NCBI GenBank assembly: GCA_963832965.1
Contig: CAWHVW010000003.1
Span: forward strand, 992,001 to 1,056,000
Reading direction: 5' to 3'
DNA length: 64,000 nt
DNA from: CAWACP01 sp963832965
GTDB lineage: Bacteria > Acidobacteriota > Terriglobia > Bryobacterales > Bryobacteraceae
Shown: piece by piece, positions 52,569 to 60,407 of the stretch
How the letters are laid out: every line of letters starts with the position of its first letter
How positions within the stretch are numbered: the stretch's first letter is position 1
The notes under the pieces: model-generated
Databases searched by the model: none
Told to the model about the DNA's origin: nothing
What the model saw: the letters and a program-made list of their open reading frames with translations, nothing else
Position numbers and translations under genes: made by a program

Positions 52569-53408
52569 ATGAGCGCCGCCATTGCTGGAAACCCGCCGCA
52601 GCAAACTGTTCTCCGGTTCGAGGATGTCAGCCTCGCCTTCGATGAAACCATCGCGCTGGACCACGTCTCTTTCGAGCAGGCTGCCGGGGAGACGCTGGTG
52701 GTGCTGGGCGCGGCCGGCAGCGGCAAGACCGCCCTGCTCAAAACCGCCATCGGTTTGCTCAAACCCGATTCAGGCCGCGTCTGGCTTCTCGGCGAAGAGA
52801 TCACCAACCGCACCGAGCACGACCTGTTCCGCCTTCGCAGCCGCGTGGGCATGCTTTTCCAGGAAGGCGGCTTGTTCGACTCGCTGAGCGTGGGCGAAAA
52901 CGTCGCATACCCGTTGGAGAACCAGCAGGTGGGCCAGATCGCTTCGCCCGAGGAGATCGACCGCCGTGTGGAGGAGGCGCTCCGTTTCGTCGAACTGGAA
53001 CACACCGTCGACAAGTCTCCCGGCGAGCTCTCCGGCGGAATGCGCCGCCGCGTGGGTATCGCGCGCGCTTCCGTCACTGAGCCGCCCCTCGTCCTGTACG
53101 ATTCGCCAACCGCGGGTCTGGACCCCATCACCGCCAATACCATCGTTGCCCTGATCGCGAAAGAGCGCGATCTGCGCGACACCGCGAACCTCATGGTCAC
53201 CTCCCGGTATCAGGATGGGGAAATTATGGCCAATTTCCGCTACAATCCCGACAGTGGGCATATCTTGCCGTTAGTCCGCGTGTCGGGGGACAACGAGCTC
53301 AGGACGATATTCATGGTGATGGAAGGTGGCCGCCTCGTCTTTGAAGGCAGCCAGAAGGAGCTGGAGGCGTCGAACGATCCGTACGTGTCTCGTTTCGTTC
53401 GCCACTGA
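52569..53408 (+). CDS. mlaF: MlaF-type ABC ATPase with altered catalytic residues
   Basis: The 279-residue protein has Walker A GAAGSGKT (47-54), Q-loop FQEGGLFDSLSV typical of MlaF, and signature LSGGMRRRVGIARA. The Walker B region reads LVLYDSPTAGLDP, with Ser179 in place of the catalytic Glu. The H-loop reads VTSRY, with Ser212 instead of His. The codons (TCG, TCC) are not single-step changes from Glu or His, so this is established divergence rather than a read error. ATP binding should persist, hydrolysis is doubtful. A C-terminal extension is present, as in MlaF. Confidence 0.9.
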   Translation: MSAAIAGNPPQQTVLRFEDVSLAFDETIALDHVSFEQAAGETLVVLGAAGSGKTALLKTAIGLLKPDSGRVWLLGEEITNRTEHDLFRLRSRVGMLFQEGGLFDSLSVGENVAYPLENQQVGQIASPEEIDRRVEEALRFVELEHTVDKSPGELSGGMRRRVGIARASVTEPPLVLYDSPTAGLDPITANTIVALIAKERDLRDTANLMVTSRYQDGEIMANFRYNPDSGHILPLVRVSGDNELRTIFMVMEGGRLVFEGSQKELEASNDPYVSRFVRH

Positions 53409-53414
53409 TCACTA

Positions 53415-54488
53415 ATGCCGGTGCAGAAGAAAGCCTCCTGGGTGCGTTTGAAGGTGGGCCTGTTGGCCCTCGCGGCGATGATCGTGATCGCCGTGGTCAT
53501 CGTGTTGATCACGGGCGACACTCCGTTGTTCGCCGAATACACCACCATCTATACCTATATGAACGACGCCACCGGTCTCGCCGATGGCGCGCCGGCCACT
53601 CTGAACGGCATCACTATCGGCAAAGTGGCCAAAGTCGAGCTGTCCGGCATGGCCGACCCTCAGCATGTGGTCAAAGTCACCCTGTCCATTGAGAGCCGCT
53701 ACCTGAACGCCATCCCCGATGACTCGCATTCGGAACTCACCGCCCCCAACCTGCTGGGCACGAAATTCGTGAATCTCATTAAGGGCCAGAGCGCTGTCCC
53801 GGTGAAACCGAACGCCACCCTGCCCGGGCTCGATACACGTGGCTTTGAGGATGTGGTGAAGCAGAGCTTCGGAGTGCTCACCTCGCTGCAAAGCGTCGTC
53901 GACCGCGTCGACAAAATTGTGGACATCATCGAAAACGGCAAGGGCAGCATCGGCAAGCTGCTGGTGGATGAAGAATTGTACGATCGCCTCCTCAGCATTG
54001 TGACCGAGGTGCAGAAGATCGCCGTTGCCATTAACACCAGCCAGGGAACCGTGGGAAAGCTGGTGTACGATCCCGGCATGTACAACGACGTCCATGGCTC
54101 CTTGCAGCGGCTGGACAGCCTTCTGGCGGGCCTGCAGCAAGGTCAGGGAACCGCGGGCAAGTTCCTGCAGGACCCCACCGTCTACAACGATCTCCAGAAG
54201 AGCGTCGCCGAGGTGCGCCAGATGATCTCGGACTTGAACGCGGGCAAAGGCACCGCGGGCAAGCTGCTGAAGAGCGACGAGCTCAGCAACCAGCTTTCCG
54301 AAACCATGAGCAGGATCGACGTCATGCTGGACAAAGTGAACGCCGGCCAGGGGACCCTCGGGCAATTGCTCGTCAATCAGCAGCTGTACGACAACCTGAA
54401 CGGCACCGCCGCGGAGATGCATGGGCTGATGAAGGACTTCCGCTCGAATCCGAAGAAGTTCCTGCACATCAAGCTCTCGCTGTTTTGA
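53415..54488 (+). CDS. mlaD: MCE-domain substrate-binding protein MlaD with C-terminal repeats
   Basis: One membrane helix (about 14-33) is followed by the MCE domain (about 40-120: YMNDATGLADGAPATLNGITIGKV). Then about five repeats of roughly 40 residues follow, each with a Gly-x-Gly-T-x-G-K-L-L core followed by (D)xxLYdxL, for example QGTAGKFLQDPTVYNDL. MlaD forms the hexameric lipid tunnel. The repeats probably form a helical periplasmic extension. The stop TGA overlaps the TTG start of the next gene. Confidence 0.9.
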   Translation: MPVQKKASWVRLKVGLLALAAMIVIAVVIVLITGDTPLFAEYTTIYTYMNDATGLADGAPATLNGITIGKVAKVELSGMADPQHVVKVTLSIESRYLNAIPDDSHSELTAPNLLGTKFVNLIKGQSAVPVKPNATLPGLDTRGFEDVVKQSFGVLTSLQSVVDRVDKIVDIIENGKGSIGKLLVDEELYDRLLSIVTEVQKIAVAINTSQGTVGKLVYDPGMYNDVHGSLQRLDSLLAGLQQGQGTAGKFLQDPTVYNDLQKSVAEVRQMISDLNAGKGTAGKLLKSDELSNQLSETMSRIDVMLDKVNAGQGTLGQLLVNQQLYDNLNGTAAEMHGLMKDFRSNPKKFLHIKLSLF

Positions 54489-55270
54489 AAAAGCTGGTCG
54501 TTAACGCGGACGATTTCGGTTTCACGCACGATGTGAACGAAGGCATCGAGCGCGCGCACCGCGAAGGCATCCTCACCGCCACCACGCTGATGGCCCACGG
54601 CGCGGCCTTTGACGACGCAGTGCGGCGCGCCCAGGATCTGCCCGGTCTTGACGTGGGAGTGCATCTCACCCTCGTGGGCGCGCCTCGCTATCCTGCTACC
54701 GTCTCCGCCCTTCTGGTGGCCATGTCGCGGCGGCGCATCGACATCGCGCGCGAGTTGCGCGAGCAGATCGAAAAGGTTCTTGCCGCGGGCATCCGGCCGC
54801 TCCATCTGGACGCCCACAAGCACACCCATCTGCTGCCGCCTGTGCTGAAGCAGGTGGCCGCGTTGTCGCGCGAATACGGCATCCCCTGGGTGCGCCGGCC
54901 TTTCGATTTTCCGATTCAAGCCTCCGGCGTCCCGCTCTCGCGGCGTGTGCTGACCCAGGGGCTCGAGGCGTTCAGCCGCCGGTTCTATCGCCAGTTGCAG
55001 CGCTATGGCTGCCGCACCACCGACCATTTCGCTGGATTCCGCATCACCGGACGCTACGACACGGCCGAGTTATGCGCGCTCATCCGCGCCTTGCCCGAGG
55101 GCGTCACTGAGCTGATGACCCACCCCGGCGTCTGCGCGGAAGAACTGCGCGCCGCCACCACCCGGCTGAAGCAGAGCCGGCAAAAGGAACTCGACGCGCT
55201 GATATCGCCCGACGCAAGGCGCGCCCTTGCCGGCGCCGGTGTTCAGCTCACCCGCTACCGCGACCTCTAG
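54485..55270 (+). CDS. ChbG/HpnK-family carbohydrate or hopanoid deacetylase
   Basis: The 261-residue protein starts KLVVNADDFGFTHDVNEGIE, with the metal-binding Asp-Asp of the YdjC/ChbG fold. VGVHLTLVG and HLDAHKHTHLLPPV supply the His ligands, and ELMTHPGV a later one. HpnK, a hopanoid-associated member, has the same size and motifs; chitooligosaccharide deacetylase ChbG is the alternative. TTG 54485 overlaps the mlaD stop, so it is co-translated with the lipid transporter. That context favours a lipid (hopanoid) substrate. Confidence 0.82.
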   Translation: MKKLVVNADDFGFTHDVNEGIERAHREGILTATTLMAHGAAFDDAVRRAQDLPGLDVGVHLTLVGAPRYPATVSALLVAMSRRRIDIARELREQIEKVLAAGIRPLHLDAHKHTHLLPPVLKQVAALSREYGIPWVRRPFDFPIQASGVPLSRRVLTQGLEAFSRRFYRQLQRYGCRTTDHFAGFRITGRYDTAELCALIRALPEGVTELMTHPGVCAEELRAATTRLKQSRQKELDALISPDARRALAGAGVQLTRYRDL

Positions 55271-55620
55271 AGCAGGCAAGCCCTCACCGAACCGCGGCGG
55301 AGACGGAGCGGCAGTCACAACCACAAAAAAATCACTTATCTCTGTTTCCAGTCACTTGCGACCCAACCCGCCAGCGCCGCGCCAAACGGATGCTACATTT
55401 CCAGGCAAGAGTCCGTTGCTCCATCGCCGGAGAGGCGGATCACGAGGCGTGGGGAATTCTAGATACCTCTGCGCAACGTTGCGAGCGGCGACGTCCGCCG
55501 GTACGAAAACTGGTCCCACGCCGTTGCGGGTTATAAACGGCCTCTCGCCGTGAGGGTTAATCAACGGCTCGGGAGCGCTCCTCGGAATTCATTAGTATGA
55601 CGGCTTAGAATAGCAGCAGC
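55271..55620. other. 350-bp intergenic region with a dispersed repeat
   Basis: No gene with recognisable homology is found. It contains repeat copy 3 at 55285-55312 and an A-rich patch at 55323-55331. Imperfect palindromes lie in the remaining part, such as the CGTCCGCCGG region near 55490. A weak minus-strand frame (55352-55564) has no recognisable features. Confidence 0.6.
55285..55312 (+). repeat. Dispersed 28-bp repeat, copy 3
   Basis: CACCGAACCGCGGC followed by GGAGACGGAGCGGC differs from copy 2 by about four bases. It lies just after the deacetylase stop codon. Confidence 0.5.
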
Positions 55621-56490
55621 ATGCGTGCCGGACCCATCCTCGGGGGCGATGTGCGCGCGCTGGCCCGCGCCGCCACCGCCATCGAGAACCGCGAACCAGG
55701 TTCCGAGGCATTGCTGCGCGAACTCTTCCCTCATACTGGCCAGGCACTGGTCATTGGTGTCACTGGACCTCCCGGTGCCGGCAAGAGCACCCTCGTCGAC
55801 CACCTCATCCGCCTGCTCCGTGAAGAAGGCCGGCGCGTCGCGGTGATTGCCGTCGACCCCTCCAGCCCCTGGTCCGGCGGAGCCATTCTCGGTGACCGCA
55901 TTCGCATGCAGCGCCATCACGACGATCCTGGCGTCTTCATCCGCTCCATGGCCGCCCGCGGTTCCATGGGCGGCCTCGCGCGCGCCACCACCGATCTCAC
56001 CGTCCTGCTCGACGCCGCCGGCTTCGAAACCATCCTCATCGAAACCGTGGGCGTGGGCCAGGACGAGGTGGACATCGTGAAACTGGCCGCGGTCACCGTG
56101 GTGCTGCTGGTCCCCGGGCTCGGCGACGGCGTGCAAATGCTGAAGGCCGGCATCATGGAAATCGCCGGCGTCTTCGTCCTCAACAAAGCGGACCTCCCCG
56201 GCGCGGATCTCCTCGAACAGGAACTCAAGGCCATGCCCACCCCGGCGCCCATCGTGCGCACCGTGGCCAGCGAAGGCAAGGGAATCGCGGAAGCTTTAGC
56301 GGCCATCCGCTCCTGCCCCGCCAAACCAGCCGCCGGGAACTGGGCCGCGCTCCTCCGCGAAATGCTCCGCGACCGCCTCCTCGAACGCTTCGCCGCAACC
56401 GATTTCGAAAAGGCCGGCGAAGAGGTGGCCGCCCGCCGGCGCGATCCATACTCGCTGGTAGACGAATGGATCAATCGGTCCCAACCCTGA
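55621..56490 (+). CDS. meaB: MeaB/ArgK GTPase (methylmalonyl-CoA mutase chaperone)
   Basis: The 289-residue G protein has IGVTGPPGAGKSTLVDHLI (P-loop), VDPSSPWSGGAILGDRIRM (switch region), IETVGVGQDEVDI and NKADLPGADLL (base specificity). These are the hallmarks of the G3E MeaB family, which gates cobalamin loading of methylmalonyl-CoA mutase. No mutase gene is nearby. Length matches the shorter MeaB forms. It ends 67 bp before mtnP, with a palindrome copy between them. Confidence 0.94.
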   Translation: MRAGPILGGDVRALARAATAIENREPGSEALLRELFPHTGQALVIGVTGPPGAGKSTLVDHLIRLLREEGRRVAVIAVDPSSPWSGGAILGDRIRMQRHHDDPGVFIRSMAARGSMGGLARATTDLTVLLDAAGFETILIETVGVGQDEVDIVKLAAVTVVLLVPGLGDGVQMLKAGIMEIAGVFVLNKADLPGADLLEQELKAMPTPAPIVRTVASEGKGIAEALAAIRSCPAKPAAGNWAALLREMLRDRLLERFAATDFEKAGEEVAARRRDPYSLVDEWINRSQP

Positions 56491-56498
56491 CCAGGTGG

Positions 56499-56517
56499 GG
56501 CAGGGCCGTGCCCTGCC
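56499..56517. repeat. Dispersed palindrome, copy 4
   Basis: GGCAGGGC-CGT-GCCCTGCC, preceded by AGGTGG, lies between meaB and mtnP, which point the same way. The loop base differs from copies 1 and 2. Confidence 0.7.
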
Positions 56518-56556
56518 TTCGCCTTCTACAGGTAAAGTAAGAACATACTCCCCAAC

Positions 56557-57420
56557 ATGACTCCACCCACCATTGGCATCATTGGCGGAAGCGGGCTCTA
56601 TCACATGCCTGGCTTCGAAGCGCAGCAGGAAGCCACCTTCACCACGCCGTGGGGAAGCCCGTCGGACAACTATGTAGTCGGCCGCCTCGCCGGTCGTGAA
56701 GTCGCTTTCCTGGCCCGCCACGGCCGCGGTCACCGCATCTCGCCCTCGGAACTCAACTTCCGCGCCAACATCTACGGCTTCAAATCGCTCGGCGTCGAGC
56801 GCATCATTTCTCTGAGCGCCGTCGGATCGCTCAAGGAAGAGCATCGCCCGCTCGACTTCGTCCTCCCCGATCAGTTCTTCGACCGCACCCGCGGCCGCGT
56901 CTCCACATTCTTCGGCGAAGGATTGGTCGCGCACGTCAGCTTTGCCGATCCGGTATGCCCCCAGTTATCCGCCGTATTGCACGGTGCCTGCCAGTCGGCC
57001 GGCGTCAACGCGAAGCGCGGCGGCACGTATCTGTGCATGGAGGGCCCGGCCTTCTCCACCAAAGCCGAATCGAACGTCTATCGAAGCTGGGGCATGGACG
57101 TCATCGGCATGACCAATTTGCAGGAGGCGAAGCTGGCCCGCGAAGCCGAGATCTGCTACGTCACCGTGGCCATGGTCACCGACTATGATTGCTGGCACCC
57201 CGCGCACGACGCCGTCACGGTAACGGAAATCATCGCCAACCTCACAAAGAATGCCGAGCACGCCTGCAAAGTAGTAGCCGAGGCCGTGGCGGCCATGCCC
57301 GATACGCGCGATTGCGGCTGCGGTTCCGCTCTTAAGCACGCGCTCATCACCGATCCAAAGACTGTGCCGCCGGACACGCGCGCAAAACTGGAGCTTCTGG
57401 TTGGCAAATATCTGGGATGA
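56557..57420 (+). CDS. mtnP: S-methyl-5'-thioadenosine phosphorylase
   Basis: The 287-residue enzyme cleaves methylthioadenosine in methionine salvage. It begins TIGIIGGSGLYHM. It also carries VAFLARHGRGHRISPSELNFRANIY (phosphate-binding His), MEGPAFSTKAESNVYRSWG and GMTNLQEAKLAREAEICY (ribose/purine site Met-Thr), and TDYDCWHP, typical of MtnP rather than PNP. Its 3' end overlaps the next gene's TTG start by 20 bp. Confidence 0.94.
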   Translation: MTPPTIGIIGGSGLYHMPGFEAQQEATFTTPWGSPSDNYVVGRLAGREVAFLARHGRGHRISPSELNFRANIYGFKSLGVERIISLSAVGSLKEEHRPLDFVLPDQFFDRTRGRVSTFFGEGLVAHVSFADPVCPQLSAVLHGACQSAGVNAKRGGTYLCMEGPAFSTKAESNVYRSWGMDVIGMTNLQEAKLAREAEICYVTVAMVTDYDCWHPAHDAVTVTEIIANLTKNAEHACKVVAEAVAAMPDTRDCGCGSALKHALITDPKTVPPDTRAKLELLVGKYLG

Positions 57421-58501
57421 AGCGGCGTCCCGGGCGCTGTTTCGCGACGTCGTCGAGCCGCTGGCGGACCGCTTTGAACCCGCCCTCTGCGATGAGTACG
57501 TGCAACGGTTCGCGCCCATCATCGAAAGCGTGTTTCCGGATCTGCCGGCAGCAGGACTGATCGCCCGCTACCAACTCGTGCGCCGGGCGCAGCCGGTTTC
57601 CCAGGTGCCCGCCCGCGTTTATGTGCTGTCCCGGGTCACCCTCGGCGCCGATGTCGCGGTAACCAGTGTCCTCCTCGACGCGGCTAAGAAGCGCTGGCCC
57701 CACGCCGAAATCGTTTTCGCCGGTCCGTCGAAGAACTATGAGTTGTTCGCGGCTGATCCGCGCATTCGCCATCTGCCGGTCCCCTATCCGCGCGCGGGCA
57801 CGCTTCGCGAGCGTCTGGCGATCCGCGATTCGCTCGTATTCCCCGAGCCGGATTCAATCGTCATCGACCCCGATTCGCGGCTGACCCAGCTCGGTTTGCT
57901 TCCCGTCTGTCCCCTGGATCGTTATTACTTCTTCGAAAGCCGCGCTTACGGCGGCGCGTCGGCCGATTCGCTGGTGGCGCTCACGAAACGGTGGGTGTCC
58001 GAAGTCCTGGGAGTCCCGGACGCGCGGGCGTTTATCGCCGTTCCCGCTTCCCCGCACGCGCCTGACGTGACGGTTAGTCTCGGCATCGGCGAGAACCCCG
58101 CCAAACGCATACCCGGGTCATTCGAGACGGAGCTGTTGCGTTTCCTGGTTTCCCGCTACCGTCGAGTATTGGTGGATTCCGGCGGCGGTGGCGAAGAAGC
58201 CGTGCGCGTTCGCGAAGCGGTGGCGGGCTCCGGCAACCGCGCCGGAATCTTCACTGGATCGTTTGCCGCGTTCGCCGCGCTCATCGCGCGTTCCCGTCTT
58301 TTTGTGGGTTACGATTCGGCCGGAGGCCATGTCGCCGCGGCCTGTGGAACGCCGCTGATCGGCATCTTCGCCGGCTTCGCTTCGGAGCGGATGCTACAAC
58401 GGTGGCATCCCGACGGCCCCGGTCCCATCCGAGTGATTCGCGCTGCCGCCGGAGCCCCGGAAAGCGTCCTCGCCGAGGTCCAGGCTAGTTGCCCAGAGTG
58501 A
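57401..58501 (+). CDS. GT9-like (heptosyltransferase-fold) glycosyltransferase
   Basis: The 366-residue protein resembles GT9 enzymes in its second half: SLGIGENPAKRIPGSFETELL, RVLVDSGGGGEEA and LFVGYDSAGGHVAAACGTPLIGIFAGF, the ADP-heptose transferase-type donor loop. The first half has VYVLSRVTLGADVAVTSVLL, as in heptosyltransferase strands. A clear Asp catalytic base cannot be assigned. The TTG start inside mtnP gives MANIWDEAASRAL. The 3' end overlaps the convergent TonB gene by 17 bp. Acceptor unknown. Confidence 0.75.
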   Translation: MANIWDEAASRALFRDVVEPLADRFEPALCDEYVQRFAPIIESVFPDLPAAGLIARYQLVRRAQPVSQVPARVYVLSRVTLGADVAVTSVLLDAAKKRWPHAEIVFAGPSKNYELFAADPRIRHLPVPYPRAGTLRERLAIRDSLVFPEPDSIVIDPDSRLTQLGLLPVCPLDRYYFFESRAYGGASADSLVALTKRWVSEVLGVPDARAFIAVPASPHAPDVTVSLGIGENPAKRIPGSFETELLRFLVSRYRRVLVDSGGGGEEAVRVREAVAGSGNRAGIFTGSFAAFAALIARSRLFVGYDSAGGHVAAACGTPLIGIFAGFASERMLQRWHPDGPGPIRVIRAAAGAPESVLAEVQASCPE

Positions 58502-60245
58502 AATCGATATCGATCTGTGTGCTCACTTCCACGGGGCGGCCGTTGAGCAACGTTGGCCGGTACACCCAGCGCTTCACCGCGTCGGATGCCGCTTTCTCCA
58601 GCGCCCGTGGACCGCTCACGAACTGGAGATCCTCCACTTCGCCTTCCTTGCCGATCACCGCCTGGAATCGCACAATCCCCTGAATCCGCATTTGCCGGGC
58701 CATCGCGGGATAGGTTGGCTCCACCTTCCTCAGCAGCATGGCCGATTGCAGCCTGCCGCCCACTTTGACGCGCTGCGGCGCCGGGGGAGCTGCCTTGGCG
58801 GCCTGGGTTTGCGATGGGGCCATGCCTCGCGGCGGGGCCGTCGGCGCTGGCGGCGGAGGTGGAATGATATCCACTCGCCCCGGCAGAAGCGCCCCGGACG
58901 GAAGCGCGGATCCGCCACCCAGCGTCGGCGCCGGTTCCATCAGGATCACCCGGCCTTCGCCCGCCCGGTCGCGTGCTGCCGGCACAGGTGGCGGCGTAAA
59001 CGTGCGCGGAGCTGGCTGGGCCGGTTTCGGAGCTTCGCCCGGTGGCGGAATCTGCGCGGCCGCGTCCTGTCCCGGCGTGTTCGCCGTGGGAAGCGGGGAC
59101 GCCGGATTCGCGGCAGCCACTTGTTGCGGGGTCTGGGTCGCGGCGCCCGCTGGCGCCGTTGGCTCCGGTTTCTTCGCCGCTACAACCGATTCCCGGACCA
59201 CCGCGCCCGATTTTTCCACCACTTCCAATTGGAACTGCACCCGATCCGAGGACGACTCATAGAAAAGGTGTCCCGCTCCCAGCTGTCCCTGGCTCATCGG
59301 CACCGTTCGAGGCGCCTTCTGGTCCTCTACAATCGACAGCCGTCCTTCGCGCGCCTGGACCACCGGCATGCTCTGGGCGTTCCAGCGCAGGCTGATCAGC
59401 CCGTTGTCCTCAGATTCCACGCCCAACTGCAGCGCGGAGACCTCCGTTGACACCGTGCGCGCGGGCAGCCATGCGCTGCGGAAAACTATCGCAAGAATCG
59501 CGATCAACGCGACCGCGCCGCCGATCAGCATCCACATTGTCAGGCCCTTGCGCCGGGCCGGTACGTCCGCGGCCCACATCCGCAGCTCGGTGTCCGCTTC
59601 AGCGGATTGAACCGGGGTGGCGGATTGAACCCTGGGCTTCACTGGCACTGTTGTTTGCGCCGGCGCCGGGGTCGATACCGCTGACGTGGATACCGCCGGG
59701 GTCGATACCGCCGAGGTCGATACCGCCGAGGTCGATACCGCCGAGGTCGACACCGCCGGGGTTGATACCGCCGAGGTCGATACCGCCGGGGTCGCTACCT
59801 TGGCTGCCACCGCGGCGGGCCCTGGAGCTGGAGTCTGGACGGGCGCTGGAGCGGAAGTCTTGGCTGGCGCCGGAGCCGGGACGGCTTCCCGTCGCGCTGG
59901 CCCCACCCGGATCTCTTCACCCGCAATGAGCGACGACCGCAGCAGTTTCACCGTCACCGCGGGACCCTGTGCCGGCGCGTCCTTCGGTTGGGCCGGCGTG
60001 CCCTTCTGTAATGCCGCGGGCTGCACTGGCGCGGCCTGTGGCGCTGCAACCGGCTCGCCCATCGACGCGCGCTGCTGGTCGTCCGTGGCGATCAGGCGCA
60101 GTGTGGTCTCCACCGGCTCGGGTGGCAGGCTCTCCGCGGGCATGCCATGAGCCGAAACCTCGGTTCCCTGGGGACTGTCCTGCGGGCTCCCCTGCGTCGT
60201 GGCGGGCTTCTGCAGCGCCGCCCGGATCCGTTCGGTCGCGTTCAC
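58485..60245 (-). CDS. TonB-family protein with long repetitive cytoplasmic region
   Basis: The 586-residue protein carries a cytoplasmic Pro/Ala-rich region (1-230), a membrane helix (about 236-257), a Pro-rich periplasmic linker and a C-terminal TonB domain. That domain begins LLRKVEPTYPAMARQMRIQG and ends DIDFTLGN. TonB normally has its helix at the N-terminus, so the 230-residue cytoplasmic part is unusual. It includes eight pentapeptide AVST(S/P) units encoded by a 15-bp minisatellite (see 59671-59790). The TonB domain delivers energy to outer-membrane receptors. The short strands before the C-terminus suggest a beta-domain that follows the helix. Confidence 0.82.
   Translation of the reverse strand: MNATERIRAALQKPATTQGSPQDSPQGTEVSAHGMPAESLPPEPVETTLRLIATDDQQRASMGEPVAAPQAAPVQPAALQKGTPAQPKDAPAQGPAVTVKLLRSSLIAGEEIRVGPARREAVPAPAPAKTSAPAPVQTPAPGPAAVAAKVATPAVSTSAVSTPAVSTSAVSTSAVSTSAVSTPAVSTSAVSTPAPAQTTVPVKPRVQSATPVQSAEADTELRMWAADVPARRKGLTMWMLIGGAVALIAILAIVFRSAWLPARTVSTEVSALQLGVESEDNGLISLRWNAQSMPVVQAREGRLSIVEDQKAPRTVPMSQGQLGAGHLFYESSSDRVQFQLEVVEKSGAVVRESVVAAKKPEPTAPAGAATQTPQQVAAANPASPLPTANTPGQDAAAQIPPPGEAPKPAQPAPRTFTPPPVPAARDRAGEGRVILMEPAPTLGGGSALPSGALLPGRVDIIPPPPPAPTAPPRGMAPSQTQAAKAAPPAPQRVKVGGRLQSAMLLRKVEPTYPAMARQMRIQGIVRFQAVIGKEGEVEDLQFVSGPRALEKAASDAVKRWVYRPTLLNGRPVEVSTQIDIDFTLGN
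59671..59790. repeat. 15-bp minisatellite, eight units, inside the TonB-like gene
   Basis: Units of 15 bp (consensus GTCGATACCGCCGAG) start at 59671, 59686 and so on to 59776. On the coding strand each gives five residues, AVST plus S or P (residues about 152-191). The unit is a multiple of three, so copy-number changes keep the frame. Confidence 0.92.
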
Positions 60246-60407
60246 TGGGCTATCCTCCCGGCTCGTTGGTACGCCGGCGTTGTTGGGTCGTGCATCTCAA
60301 ATGGGCGCACTTCTGTCAACCCGGTTATCGGCGGAAGTGTCTAAGCACTTTAGCTGGGACGAAACCGTACAAGGTACTGCTAATATAGGATTCTGAGGTG
60401 TTTGTTC

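Noticed and set aside
55352..55564. Minus-strand frame of 70 codons in the gap before meaB
   Set aside because: No recognisable fold or start signal; likely chance in GC-rich sequence.
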